Assembly (NCBI GenBank): GCA_914767715.1
Contig: OU612072.1
Span: 3,224,001 to 3,288,000, forward strand
Source of the DNA: Membranipora membranacea
Taxonomy: Eukaryota; Bryozoa; Gymnolaemata; Cheilostomatida; Membraniporidae
Direction: 5' to 3'
DNA: 64,000 bases
Numbering within the stretch: position 1 is the stretch's first letter; each line of letters opens with the position of its first letter. The notes below the pieces were generated by a model. It saw only the letters and a list, made by a program, of their open reading frames with translations, made no database searches and was not told the origin of the DNA. A program made the position numbers and the translations under genes. Shown here piece by piece: positions 36,171 through 48,145 of this stretch.

Positions 36171-36737
36171 CTATTTTGTAGGATGTGTTTCTGATTGGGT
36201 TCACATCACATGTAATTTGGCTATCAAGCAGTCCACTAACCAATTTTGCATATCAGCTTGGGTAGCTTTATCTGAGCAATGTGGTGAAGTATTCTATTAT
36301 ATTTAGATTAAAACACGGGAAAAAAAGTACCTTCGTTTGCAGGCAAATATGGATATCTCTCTTTGGAAAATGATGCAAATTAACATTGATTTCATCAAGG
36401 ATAGTTAGGTTACATTTGAATTAATAACTTGTAACCATGAGTAGCAATGATATGGTTAGCCAGATAATAAGAGCAATCAATAAGCAATTATAGACCCAAA
36501 GGTACTTTCAGGAGAGTACCATATGGTTTAGCAAACCAAACAATCAGAGCAAGCACATAGGCTAGGCATAGGCTAAGCATTACTCTTTTCAAGATCATAG
36601 TCACATAATCTTTCTAAATGATAAATGTGGTGACCTCGTGCAATATGTGATAATATAAAAATTGACAGACATCATAAAATGTATAAATGACAACAATAGC
36701 AGATGGTAGATAAATCTAATAATGAAACGGGTGGTTT

Positions 36738-39700
36738 CTAGAGGTAAGGAAGAACACAGCAGTCAAAAACCTTGGCTGTCTTATGCCACTCTTGGTGTAT
36801 GACTCCATCGACTGTCTTCCTGATGACTTTGCCCGCCTCATTCAGAGTCTTAAGCCCAAAGTCATCTCCTTTATACCACTAGGTATATGAAAATAATATA
36901 ATATAATATAATAATATAATTTTATTTACCATTCATGGTGTCTGTTTCCGTCAGCAATGATGTGTAAATAGAAAACTGGATCGGTATTATTGCAGAGTGA
37001 CCTTAAATTTTAATTTGGAAGTGTGAAGAACTCATTGCAAACCATGGAGCTTAGGCGATCTGTCAAATTGGCCAATGGCAGCGACTAATTAATCGGGATT
37101 GGACATACCGATGATGGTTTCCTTGCGCAATGGCACTCAATGTATGTATAAAGAGCTTTGCACAATTCATGTCCAGTTGTAGAATATTCAATTGAGGCTT
37201 ACTTACCATTTGTTCCTCCATTGGTTTGACTTTTTCGTCAGAATCATAAAATCCAAAATGAGCACTCTGGTAAGGTGTTATTACTGTGTCGTTAGGTCCT
37301 GTGATCATCACTAAATTCTGTACCCTCAGAAAGTTATTCTTATATTCTACAAATGGATTAATAAGCTAGTACTAATCAATTAAAAGCAACTTTGTTGGAT
37401 GACTTGATCAAACAATCGAGTAAAGGATATAACAATCCACAATTACAACCATCCATCTTAGATTAACAGTAAGTTGAAGTTCAGACTGAATCGAACAATT
37501 TTGTATGGGATATAACATGAAAGCACAATTGCAACCATTGATATTCAGATTAATGGTATAGCCTTAGCAGAAATGATATTCCTTGTTTTGTAATTATTAT
37601 CAATTATCCATCTGAATTGATGCATACCTCTGCTTGAGTTGTGGCCTGTCTGGTTGTTCAGCCTTGCCAGCAGAACATCTAGCTTAGGATCAGCAAATTC
37701 TTTTTGATGATGGGGATCGTTCCAATAAGCAGCGACCGACTCTTCCTGACCTACCTCTGTGTAAAAGAACCTGCCGGAAACAAGTTTAAATTCATCTATG
37801 GCAGTAAGGCCAAAGTGGCAGCTTATTTATTTTTCATACATCACACTCAGTTCCGAGTGACTGTGGCAGTAAGGCCCAAGTAGTAGCTTACAGGCCTGTA
37901 GTTCTATGGGAGGCAGGGACGATAGGCCTCCCCTAGAATGCTCAATGGAGATATAAATGATATAATTGAATATTCCAATTCAGAATCAGCTCATTTGGGA
38001 CTTCCATCTGCTATTTATATCATTGAAAAGCTTTAGAGGCTGGAGACTGACTCCCCTACCACGTTTCCTGGCTTATATTATTTTTATTCATGACACCAAG
38101 TTCCAAGTGACTGTTAGGTTGTGCTGCCCTTAATAAATTATTTATTACATTGTTTTAAATGCTAAAGAAGATATTATATTTCTGTTGTGGTATTTCTGGG
38201 GTTTTGGAACATGCAGAAACATATTTTAAAAGCAAATGATCAAACTTACTTCCAGACATACTCTCTTGTTGCTGAAGGTAAAAAAGGCAAAACTTCTTTA
38301 ACAAAACTTGTCATTCCGAATTGGCCGGCCAGTGGAGAGCTCAGGGTTATCATTGTGTGGACATTATGCGTTGAGACCATCTCAACAACAGCTCTACATA
38401 TAACTCCTCCCTGAGAGTAACATAGTAAGGTAACTCCTGTATCATTGTGCTTATTCATGATCTACAATGTCAAGGTTATGTGATGAAAAGAATTGAGCTA
38501 TGGTAAGTTTTGTTGCTATAATAGGTTATCTTAGGCTTGGCTCATGGTTCAGCTTCATATTTCGGTAATCTTCAGGCTACTTTGGGGCTTGTATTTGGGC
38601 ACATTGCATTGCTGCAAATATTATAAAATGCTGTATACATAGGTAACATGAAGTTAAAACAATGGATAGTACAAAACTGTGTTCCTAATTATCAGCCCGA
38701 TATGATAGACCGACACCACGGTAACTACCAATCGATGTACAACAACTAATAACAGTAATACTGCAAACTACCTCCTCCATTGCAGGTATAAAGTATGTCA
38801 GCTGGTACTTCAGGTTGAACGCACTCTCTAGCTTTTCATAGAATAAGTCTATGTTGTAAAAGACCGCTCCTGGTAAATGCTGCAAGAAAATTTATCTCAC
38901 AAATTACTGTGAAAAATAAGTACGAGAATATCTGCCCTGTAGGCTCGCAGAGCTAGTGGTTAGAATAAATGTATCATATTTGTTATTATTGTCGTTTGTA
39001 TCAGACCAAAAATATTGTGCGGTCCAGTTTGCCTGCATTTGGAGTCGCTTCCCCCTACAGCTTGGCTATAGGCGGAAGAGCAATACTCATCGCCAAACCT
39101 GTGATACTTGAGAGTTGGACAGAAGGTGTTTCGAGGCTAGAGGTGCAATTTATTGTTCATCTCACATTGATCATGGTGATTTCAAAGATTGCAGATAGTT
39201 TGCAAAAATGCGATGCGAGTGGAACTTTTATGGCAAAAAGGATAACTCTCCCTAGTTATAACCAATTCAACCCAGATCAAATCACAATATCCTCAAATTG
39301 ACTTTATTCACCTCTCAGATCCTCTGGTTTTATATTCCAGACCACACTGGGTAACAAGTTTGTTAAGTCAAAGTCAAATGCAACTTATATTTCTCAATAA
39401 ACATTAATGATTACAATTAACCAGGATAAGTGATGGGTATTTGCAATTTGGATGAGCGATGCAAAATGAAAACAAATGAAAAATGAAAACATCCCTCAAA
39501 TTTATCCCCACCTTTGATTTCTGTTAGGCAATTTTGTTCCGAAATTCCACACTCAGAATATATATTGGTTTCATCAATAGGTGAGAAATTTGGGAATGAG
39601 ACCCTAGAAGGTCTCACCCACACACCGAGTAAGCAATCAGTACGTGATCAGATTGCAGTTTTGGCTGGTTTTTAATTGAGATATCCCCAGAGTTAGTCTC

Positions 39701-40026
39701 AAAGTACTGACAATCATAATTCACTTTATAATGTATACCTTTTGTAGCTAAACCAGCTGGCGCAGGTAGCCAAAATCAAATCAATGATGATGACTCCACA
39801 CGCAGCAAACAAAATAAGTAAAGCATTTAATAACAACATTCACCTTGGTTATGTAAGATTGTGGAAACTCATATTCATCTGCTTTGGGGAGTATGCCGTG
39901 GACGAAGATGACTGGGCGAATCTTGTGTGGTGCTGGTTGTGCCTGCTGCCTCATGCAGCATAATGTGGGTGAGAATACCACAAGAAGTATATAAGTGAAA
40001 ATGATGCAGACACTGCCTTTAGACAT
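36738..40026 (-). CDS. PPT2: Palmitoyl-protein thioesterase, PPT2-like, 6 exons, complete
   Basis: Exons: 40026-39844, 38879-38772, 38461-38250, 37770-37628, 37346-37207, 36878-36738; all phases agree and give 308 residues (human PPT2 is about 302). PPT2 is a lysosomal alpha/beta hydrolase that removes long-chain acyl groups from thioesters. The start MSKGSVCIIFTYILLVVFS is a signal peptide. RPVIFVHGIL is the oxyanion-side strand. LLCYSQGGVICRA carries the nucleophile Ser113, ITGPNDTVITPYQS the acidic residue Asp235 and VIHQEWH the catalytic His290. The family block AYWNDPHH is present and is closer to PPT2 than to PPT1. The ATG at 40024-40026 gives the signal peptide; further in-frame ATGs upstream would put it inside the protein. 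Genes of this type are housekeeping; neighbours give no functional hint. Confidence 0.95.
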
Positions 40027-40320
40027 GACTGGTATTTTGTCACCACTGAAGATGTTAAATCTTTTTGAAAGTTTCTTGAGTGAAGTTTTTAGTACACCTG
40101 GTATCAAAGAACAAGCTTTACGCACAGCCGTCAGTGTCAATATTATGAATTCTCTAGCTTATGTTTATCAAACAATGACTGCTGCAAAATTTATACTAAT
40201 TGACCACGTAGAGCCTCAATGCATCGGACAATGTTTTTATTGGTTGACTGCATCTCTCTGTTGGTCCTATTGGCTACAAGTTTTGTTATTCATTGCGACA
40301 GGTGGCTTCTCTTAGCAATC

Positions 40321-41303
40321 TGAACTATGTGAAATTGTTAGGTCAACTCATAGGTCAATCTAGCCACCGAACTTGCAAAATATAATCACAAAAACCAAAG
40401 TTATATAAACTAACTGCTGCAAATGAAATGGTTGCCTACATTTTGACCTTGTTTCATTATAATCTTCAGGAATACAAAGTCACAGTGTAAAATTTTATTA
40501 GCTGCATTGAATTGTACTATTCTTAGAATAGCATTTTCAACTCACCATTCTCCAATCAGGGAGCTGTATTTTCCAATAGACATTCTCACAATTTTCATTT
40601 GACATCGAGCTCAGTCCCGAGTAGCTTTTTGGAGTTTGCGTAATGTTTGATTATTAAAAAAATCAATTTTCTGTGAGCAACAATTTGTATAAACTAGTGT
40701 CTTTTTCTTTTATTTGGTTGTTATTTCGAACATGACAACTTTTATTTATGCCTGTCTTGATAATATAAAACAATAAAACACTATGAAACAAATCCATAAA
40801 TCAATGAATATTTTATTAGAGACTGCACTATATCCGGAATAATTGCATCTTGTTGTAACGGTTTGAGTCAGGTGACTATCACGTGGTCACACAGTATAGA
40901 TGGCAACCTCTACTAGGGACAGCCAATCACGTAGCATTTCACATAGCAAATCACATAGACATCTTTAAACTTAAATTCTTAGAGGATTGAGGAGTTCATA
41001 AAATCAAGTAAGTATTCCTAAATTGAGTGATTACTGTTTATAAGGCTATGAGTGAGCTGCTGTTCCAGGATTGAGTTCAGTGATTAGCTGCTTTCATTGT
41101 AGCACATAGCACATAGCTACCACTTCCAAATATTTTGAGTCACTGATTATTTCCATTGACAATAAAAGTTAATTGAGGTAGTTTCGAGGCTATGCTCAAT
41201 AAAGCAAACCCAGTAATTACTCATACCTCATATAGCTAAGGCTACACAGTTAAGGTTCTGGGTGCGTCTCGCTTAATCTGCTCAGAGGGCAAGGACACCA
41301 GCT
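40321..41303. other. Intergenic, no gene seen
   Basis: The region upstream of PPT2. It includes CACGTGGTCACA near 40880, an E-box-like palindrome. No coding exon is recognised. Confidence 0.4.
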
Positions 41304-41478
41304 CTGCTAGGTTGGCTCGGCCACCAGTACGACACTCAGTATGACAGCCCTGCTAGGTTGGCTTTGCCACCAGCACGACACTCAGTATAACAGCTCTGCT
41401 AGGTTGGCTTGGCCACCAGTACGACACTCAGTATAACAGCTCTGCTAGGTTGGCTTGGCCACCAGCACGACCCTCTCT
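41304..41478. repeat. 46-bp minisatellite, 3.8 units
   Basis: Units start at 41304, 41350, 41396 and 41442 with CTGCTAGGTTGGCT and continue CCACCAGTACGACACTCAGT. Units differ at a few positions only. The GC content is clearly above its surroundings. Confidence 0.92.
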
Positions 41479-41879
41479 AGGCTGAAGCCCTGACAGTTGT
41501 TAGTCTGCAGAAGTTATCTATCCAGGAGTTATCCTCTCTCGGCTCATTTATGGTGAGTTTGTTTCGCTAGATACTGTTAGCCTGAAAACTTAACCCTAGC
41601 CAGGTAACGGCCAGGTGTTCCACCCTTGTGATATTTCACCACGTGTACCATATGTACCACATTAATATATTTACATTGTCAAGGACATTGCACAACAGTA
41701 GATAACTTAATTCAAAAACCTTTACAGCTCTCTGGAAGTAGAAGTAGAGTAGATATAATTTAAATGTAAAATGTAAATCACTTTTTATTAGCTGCTCTCC
41801 AACAATCTTTACAGGAATATAACGTAGATACATATACATATTCAACTTAGTGCACTCCTGTACAAGGTAGGAGTGGGCA

Positions 41880-42020
41880 AGCTAGGCTATTGTCCGGAGA
41901 GCTCACAAACTGCTTTAGCAGCATGTGTAGTAACCCGGATTTAAACCACAACCCTCAGATTGTCTAGCTGGGATCCAAACCACTACCATCCTGCCTGGTA
42001 GCTTACTGCGCTGGTACAGC
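41880..42020 (-). repeat. Possible degraded tRNA-derived SINE
   Basis: On the minus strand: GTACCAGCGCAGTAAGCTAC resembles an A box, and GTGGTTTGGATCCCAGC and GTGGTTTAAATCCGGG resemble B boxes. No second copy was found in the window, so the call is weak. Confidence 0.35.
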
Positions 42021-42544
42021 TCTAGTGTTTGAAACCTCATAGGTTCTGCTGGTAAAAATGGGGGGGGGCAATTCCTAAAACTACACTTAATTTTTAGCCA
42101 GAAGGCGCTATGAATTTTCTAATGTCAAAATATTGCACAACTACTGCAGAGCTAGCTTCCAGACCATATATTGCCTTATTGCCTTGAATAAAGCCGCACA
42201 CCAAATTCCTTGTGATGATACTCACACTAAATGACTAAGTTCACTATCGATAAACGTGACGTGACCTGTGTGACATTATGCAGAGCCTGAGCACAGTGGA
42301 GTGGGCACTTACTCAAGCTTGAGATTCCTTTTTCAAATATTTGGGTCATTATTATTTGCAGCCTTGAGCACACTTTTCGCAATGCTTGTTTGGAGTCCAC
42401 AGCCGATGTTACACCCTTATAAAATTTCTCTCTTTTTGTGTTTTATTTTTTGAATACTAAGATATTTGGATTATGTATAGAACATGCAGCGGTGCAGTCA
42501 GGTAGTTTGTGACCAAGCAGCTGTCAGATCATAAAGTGATGATC

Positions 42545-42806
42545 ATGACATGATGCTTCAGTTTAGGGGAGGTTCCAAGACATTGCTGTAATGATGATAG
42601 AACACGGGCTAAATAATAACAGGAACAGGAAACTGCACCATGGTATTCTATTTTAGCTGAGTTTGAGTACCTTATGGGTAAAATGTAAAATAAGAATTCT
42701 AGCTGAATAATCATTCAAATTAGATTTTGTCTTTTTCCCTATGCAGATGGTGCAATCTGCTTTTAATCAATGAGAAGTTGTTTGAAACCCTGGTTGCCCT
42801 TTAAGC
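42545..42806. mobile_element. Single arm of the palindromic element seen at 32153-32842
   Basis: It starts near CTTCAGTTTAGGGGAGGTTC and ends AAACCCTGGTTGCCCTTTAAG, matching the right arm of 32153-32842 (AACAGGAACAGGAAACTGC, GAATAATCATTC, TTTTCCCTATGCA). The left arm is missing. Confidence 0.82.
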
Positions 42807-43640
42807 CGCGCAAAAACAACCACCCCCCAAGCTGGCTTATAAATATTTTCTGTCAAAAAGTCTCAAACAAAATGAATTATAATTATAGACAGTTTTCTGA
42901 GCTCTGATTTAGGCCTCTATTCGGAGTTGTCCTCTCTCCAGTTTGGTACTTTTAACCCACGCCTCATAGGAAAAACGTGCTGAATAGAGGGTTATCTTGA
43001 AATCCGCTTATAGGAGGATAAAAAGGATTCTTGATTCAGAATCTGCACCATTGAAAATTGATAGGGACAAAGTTTGGGAAATACTTTTGGTATTCGGTTA
43101 GTCAATTATATCAATTTCTGCCATTTGGCAGAATTTTTCTTGAATTTTCATCAATAAAATTAAGATTTATCAACATTCAAGCCTCCAATGATTTGGAAAC
43201 CCTGTCTCACGAGGATTTCAATGGTGCGGATTCTGAATCAAAAATCAATTTTATCCTAATCCTTTCAGCACGTTTTTCCTATGCGGCGTGGGTTAAAAGT
43301 ACCAAGCTGGAGAGAGGACAACTCCAAATTGAGGCATAAATCAGAGCTCAGAAAACTGTCTATTTTGCAGCCACAATCTAAATATCATAAGGGGAGTGTG
43401 TAGCGCATTTCAGATGGATTGGTTAGAACTGCTTGACACATAGGGTTATCTGTATTTCGTCGCAGGTTCAAGAGCCGCGCAAAAATAACAACCCAATTCA
43501 TCAATCATTAAATCTACCTCCATCAAGCATTTGCCTGTGAGTGATGACAGTCAGGCACAAGTGTGACACGGAGAAGGAATCACTTTTGAGCTTATCATAT
43601 TTTGCACCATGGTATTGCACTGTAAATGATTGCTTAAGCG
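42807..43640 (+). repeat. Repeat unit R, copy 1 (with a MITE inserted)
   Basis: The unit begins AAGCCGCGCAAAAACAACCA and contains GTCTCAAACAAAATGAATTA, TTGCAGCCACAATCTAAATA, AGGTTCAAGAGCCGCGCAAA and ATTAAATCTACCTCCATCAA. The same order recurs at 45110-45450. Copy 1 is interrupted by the MITE at 42893-43363. The start of a third unit is at 43633 (AAGCGGCGCAAAAACAACCA). The hAT-type MITE 43933-45081 separates the copies. Confidence 0.8.
42893..43363. mobile_element. About 470-bp MITE with TA ends and long inverted repeats
   Basis: Left end TAGACAGTTTTCTGAGCTCT, right end AGAGCTCAGAAAACTGTCTA. The pairing continues with GGAGTTGTCCTCTCTCCAG against CTGGAGAGAGGACAACTCC, and with TACTTTTAACCCACG and ATAGGAAAAACGTGCTGA. 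The empty site is visible in the second copy of repeat R (GAATTATAATTTTGCAGCC near 45208), which shows that the element was inserted. There is no coding capacity; TA ends suggest Tc1/mariner mobilisation. Confidence 0.88.
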
Positions 43641-43932
43641 GCGCAAAAACAACCACCCCCCACATACGCTCATAATAACTTTAGGTCCAAAAATTACTAG
43701 TGGAATCTTCTGTTATTTTACAGCCTTAGTTTTAATGTCAAAATGATGCTAGTTGTCGATTTTCAGATGAATGGATTGCAATTTCATGAAAGGAACAGGT
43801 AATTTGCATTTCACAGTAGAAGTATGATCTGCGAGATAACAATGCCCCCCCCCCACATCTATCTAGAACGGCACCACTACTCAGTATTTGTTAGTATGAG
43901 TCCTGAAAAATTTTCTACTACAGTACTTATCG

Positions 43933-45081
43933 CAGACCTGGGTCCAAGTCATCGCAAGTCAAGTCAAGTCATTGTCGATGCTAAGTCAAGTCAAGTCACA
44001 TTTACACCAAGTCAAGTCAAGTCAATTGGTGTCTATTTTTTTCGCCATCAAGTCAAGTCAAGTCAAGTCATGATTTTTGTAAGTCAAGTCAAGTCAAAGA
44101 TGGGTGACTTACAAGTCATGGCAAAGTCATGCTCATTAACCGTGAAAATCAACTCGGAATTTATTTCAATCCCGGGTGACTCCAAATCGTGGAGGAGTTA
44201 GTTAGGTCCTCAGGAGTTGCTCTACTAATTGGGATTTGCTCCCCTCCCCACAAACGAAAGAAGGTATGGGTGTGTACGCAATTCAGCATTGTTACTTCAT
44301 TGTATATATGTACCTTTATTGTGTCAATGATGACAAATGAAATGTTTCATGTTGGCTGTTTTGAAACCTCTACATCCCTTGACTGATGGAATAGAGCACC
44401 CAGAGAATGCAATCATTATCAAACAATACATTATGTGCAATCCTTAAACCAATTTCAGTTCACGATGGGTTGTGTATGTTATGGAATTGCTTGGAAGTGA
44501 AATTCAAAAAAAGAAAGTCCAGCCTTCTGCTGTTGTGAGAAGCACAAAAAGAAAAAGTGTGAAACATCCTTAGACTAGAAGGATTTCTGTCTGATGATGA
44601 TGATGATGTTCATGATGATACAAGCAGTCTTCTGAATAAACCTGCACTATATGATCAGACTATATTAATATTGCATCATGGGATACATTTTTCATTTTAC
44701 TGATTACAAGACAACAAGAGAAGACAACTAATATGTAAGGCAGGAACTCTGACTACTTACCCATAGCTGAGAAGTTGGGTTTTCTGTTTCGGAGTTGGGG
44801 TTTCAGAGTTGGGGTTCTCAGTTATGATTATCCTTCCTATATCTCTTTCTACATTATGTTATAAAATTTCACACATTGACTTATGTTGACTTGACCAAAG
44901 TCAAGACAACTCCCAAGTCAAAGTCAATTTTTCGTTAAGTCAAGGCAAGTCAAGTGTTGTCTATTTGTTTTCGACATCAAGTCAAGTCAAGTCATAATTT
45001 TGTTAAGTCAAGTCAAGTCGTGACTTTGACTTGACTTGACTTGAAGATGACTTGGCTTACCATGACTTGGACCCAGGTCTG
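43933..45081. mobile_element. 1149-bp nonautonomous hAT-type transposon with subterminal AAGTC arrays
   Basis: Terminal inverted repeats CAGACCTGGGTCCAAGTCAT and ATGACTTGGACCCAGGTCTG start and end the element. It is flanked on both sides by the octamer ACTTATCG (43925-43932 and 45082-45089), an exact 8-bp target duplication as made by hAT transposases. Inside each end, 150-200 bases are filled with (A)AGTCA(AGTCA)n repeats in opposite orientation at the two ends, candidate transposase-binding sites. The middle has no transposase; the open frame 43824-44201 mostly translates the AAGTC repeat (KSSQVK). Confidence 0.92.
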
Positions 45082-45109
45082 ACTTATCGCACTAAACCCT
45101 GTAGCCCTG

Positions 45110-45450
45110 CCTGTAAACCCATTGCTTAAGCCGTGCGAAAACAACCACCCCCAAAGCATGGTTTATATATAAATATAAATATTTTCTGACAAAAAGTCTC
45201 AAACAGAATGAATTATAATTTTGCAGCCATAGTGTGATTGCCATGAGGGGATTGTGTAGCAATTTTCAGATGGAATGTTTAGAACTTCTTGACACAACAG
45301 GTTATCTGTCTTTCATTGCAGGTTCAAGAGCTGCACAAAAACAACCACCCCATTCATTCATCATTAAATCTACCTCCATCAAGCTTTTGCCTGTGAGTGA
45401 TGACAGTCAGGCACAAGTATGACACTGAAAAAGAATCACTTTTGAGCTTA
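45110..45450 (+). repeat. Repeat unit R, copy 2 (uninterrupted)
   Basis: It begins near AAGCCGTGCGAAAACAACCA and runs in the same order as copy 1 (42807-43640) without the MITE. It ends at TTTGAGCTTATC. It supplies the empty-site control for the insertion in copy 1. No coding signal. Confidence 0.78.
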
Positions 45451-45992
45451 TCTTACCATAAATCTCAACCTTTGAGTGAAATAATTTGCAAAAGCCTACT
45501 TGGCATGCTCACAATGATAAAAGTGACAATAATATAATGATAATAATATGTTTTCCTTCCTATTAAAAATTCTGTGTGAGGTAATTAGTTGCAATAGGCA
45601 AACCAATCAATCTATCTAGACAAGATTTCATAAATTTACAGGGTTTAAAGTTCAAAAATATTATCCAAATTTGCAGCTAAGCTCATGTAGGGTTAAAGTT
45701 TCAGAAAACAAATTTTATTGGAATTCGCAGCTAGGTATGTATTAAAAGATTAACATGCTTAGATTAAGTTTCTCAGAGGAAATGTCATACACGCTCAGAA
45801 AAGCCAACAGAGCCTTTGTACTTGTTTTAGTAGCTTTGTGGAGAAGCCTTTTTTTTAAACGTTTATTGACAAGCAATCTTCATCATTAAAATGATGTTCT
45901 TCCTGTTGTGCCAAGATGAAACAAAAATAAATAAATATGGAATAAATAAATAACAAAGAAAAATGGAAGATAAAGACTAATAATGAAAATGG

Positions 45993-47060
45993 TTATGTCT
46001 TAGACATGTAATACATGAATGCATATTGTCGGAATAACTTTAAATTGTTTGCAGACCTGATATGTTGCGGAAGGCTATTGAAAATTAAAGAAAGATTGCA
46101 AAGAAAATTGTTCGATGGAGGTTTCAGATAATGCGTGTCTCTCATCTGAAAACGATGTATATTAAATGAAAACTGCTCACATATATAACATGGAGCCAAC
46201 ATATAAAGTATTTTATAGCCATAAAATGCAGAGAAATAACTGGCAAGCTTTGATAAGGGGAGAAGTTTTAATGATCTTGAAAGATCCTGTGTTGATATCA
46301 AATGCTTTGGAATGAAATGGACAAAGGCATAAGCCTAAAAGCCCGCTTCTGTAGCAAAAATATTGGATTTGTTATGTGAGCAGGGGCTAAGTTATAGTAA
46401 ATATGAATACCATAGATTAGATAACAGAAATTGAAATGGTGGTAAAAGGTCATCGCCGCTTTCCTTCCAATGCAAAATCTGCATTGCTGATAAAGTGCAA
46501 GATTAGCTTTTTTGAAATATATTCAACATAATCAGTCCATGAAAGGGTGTCGTGTATCATATAGCCAAGGAGTTTAGTTTTGGCTTGTCTCTCAAGTTCA
46601 GATCCAGAAATTGATAATGAAAATTTTGTGTTGGGTGATGCATTACAAAGAAGATAGTGTGATTCTTTTGTGCTGATCACCATTTTGTTTGACTTGCACC
46701 ATTGGTTTATTTCACTGAGATCAATATTGCAAGATCTCTCTAACAGAAAAATGTTGTGGCTTTTGGCGACAAAAGTAGTATCATCAGCGTAAGCATTGAC
46801 AGTAGAGAAAAGATGTAAATTTAAAAGATCATTGATGAATATAGAAAATAATGTTGGGGCAATGATTGAGCCTTGAAGGACACCTTTCCGTTCCGTTCAT
46901 CTAGTTTGTGTAGAACAGATTGTGCATTCGTGAGAATTATGCCTGGTAATGCAGTACGAGATTTTAGTGATTTCAGTTTAGTTTTTACTCCTGCGCGCTT
47001 GCCTCTTTTCTTGGCTTTGAGTAGCTGTGGTTCAACGAGTTTCACCTGCGGTTTGAGAGT
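45993..47060 (-). mobile_element. LINE with a large internal deletion: endonuclease start joined to reverse transcriptase end
   Basis: Minus strand from 47045: KAKKRGKRAGVKTKLKSLKS and LPGIILTNAQSVLHKLDE, the usual start of a LINE endonuclease. Near 46895 it passes directly into GVLQGSIIAPTLFSIFINDL and NAYADDTTF (about 46885-46780), the reverse-transcriptase palm, and then through the thumb (46683-46450) and a C-terminal region to a stop at 45993. The piece between endonuclease start and palm is gone. Small frame breaks occur near 46690 and 46450-46300. The C-terminal region (IFNSLPQHIRSANNLKLFRQ) resembles that of the LINE at 3-2144, so the two share a family. Confidence 0.82.
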
Positions 47061-48145
47061 TTTATTCTAGATTTCACGCCCAGCATTGTTAGTGTGATGC
47101 TGTCCAATGTCTAATAGTTCGTTTCTGCTATATGTGATGATGCCTACAACTCTTTGGTTGATGATAAAGAGCACTGCTAAGCACATCTTATCACCTCGAA
47201 AGCCAACTTCCAACTGAGGACTACAGACGCGCTTCGAACAAATATAATATTTTGCGCTATGTAATTTATTATTAAATAATGTTTTCTTTTTCTAGGCTTC
47301 TTAGTTTTTTCAATTTTGATATTTTGATAAATAATTTTTAACACTGACGAATTTAAGGAGCAAATATGACCATGTATTTGTAAATAACATCAAAAATAAG
47401 AAAGGTATTGATGTAGTTAGGTGAATTTCTTAAAAAAAGCTTTTTCCGCAAAGAGTTGTGTTAAATTAAGGAAGCTCTGGAGTTTTAGGATGTGACGAGG
47501 TTTGAATGTAGATAATGGTGAAGTGGATGGCATTATGGACATAGCTGAGGCAGCATATGTTCTGTTAAACTCACTGCCACAAGCCGCTCATCGTAACATT
47601 CTACAAATGGCATATTTTCTCAAGCCCTTCAAGTCTCTTCTTTTTCCCATTTTGATAAGTATGGAAATCAACTCGGAGCCGCGTATGAGATCAATGACAT
47701 AATCCTCCATCTATAGAATGTGATCAGACTAGATGTGGAGACGCTAACTTCCCTAAGCCCGGTGATGGCATCCACAGCTGGCCTTAATTAATTATAACAG
47801 AATCAACTTCAGCACTGAATCTCTTGTCAAAACACACCCCTAAAAGTTTTACTGATGAATTATGTAAGCTAGGCATGTCATTTATCTTGATATGATCACA
47901 AATAACGTTCTTTTGAAGAGTGAGAGTCAGTGATAGCAACTTAGCATTGAATTCGTCTCCAGTCCAGCTTACTGCATAATCAGCTGCAGATGCTTTATGA
48001 GATGTTGAGTTTTTCTATGCGGATTTCTGAGCTGTCTACTATATTAGAAAGAGAAGTGTCATCATCTGGTTATTGATACAAGGAATCTCGGGCAGCATAT
48101 CATGCACAAAATTTTTCCACAAGAGCGCCCCCATAATAGTAACCA
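47061..48145. other. Intergenic, no supportable gene
   Basis: An open frame at 47502-47702 (+) includes LLNSLPQAAHRNILQMAYFL, which vaguely recalls a RhoGAP helix, but no further exon or motif was found. The rest has no recognisable content. Confidence 0.35.

Noticed and set aside
43824-44201. 125-residue open frame with repeated KSSQVK/SQVKS
   Set aside because: It is a translation of the AAGTC array at the left end of the hAT-type MITE and has no other coding feature.
47502-47702. Open frame with LLNSLPQAAHRNILQMAYFL, reminiscent of a RhoGAP helix
   Set aside because: The similarity is short and from memory, the conserved arginine finger region is absent and no neighbouring exon was found.
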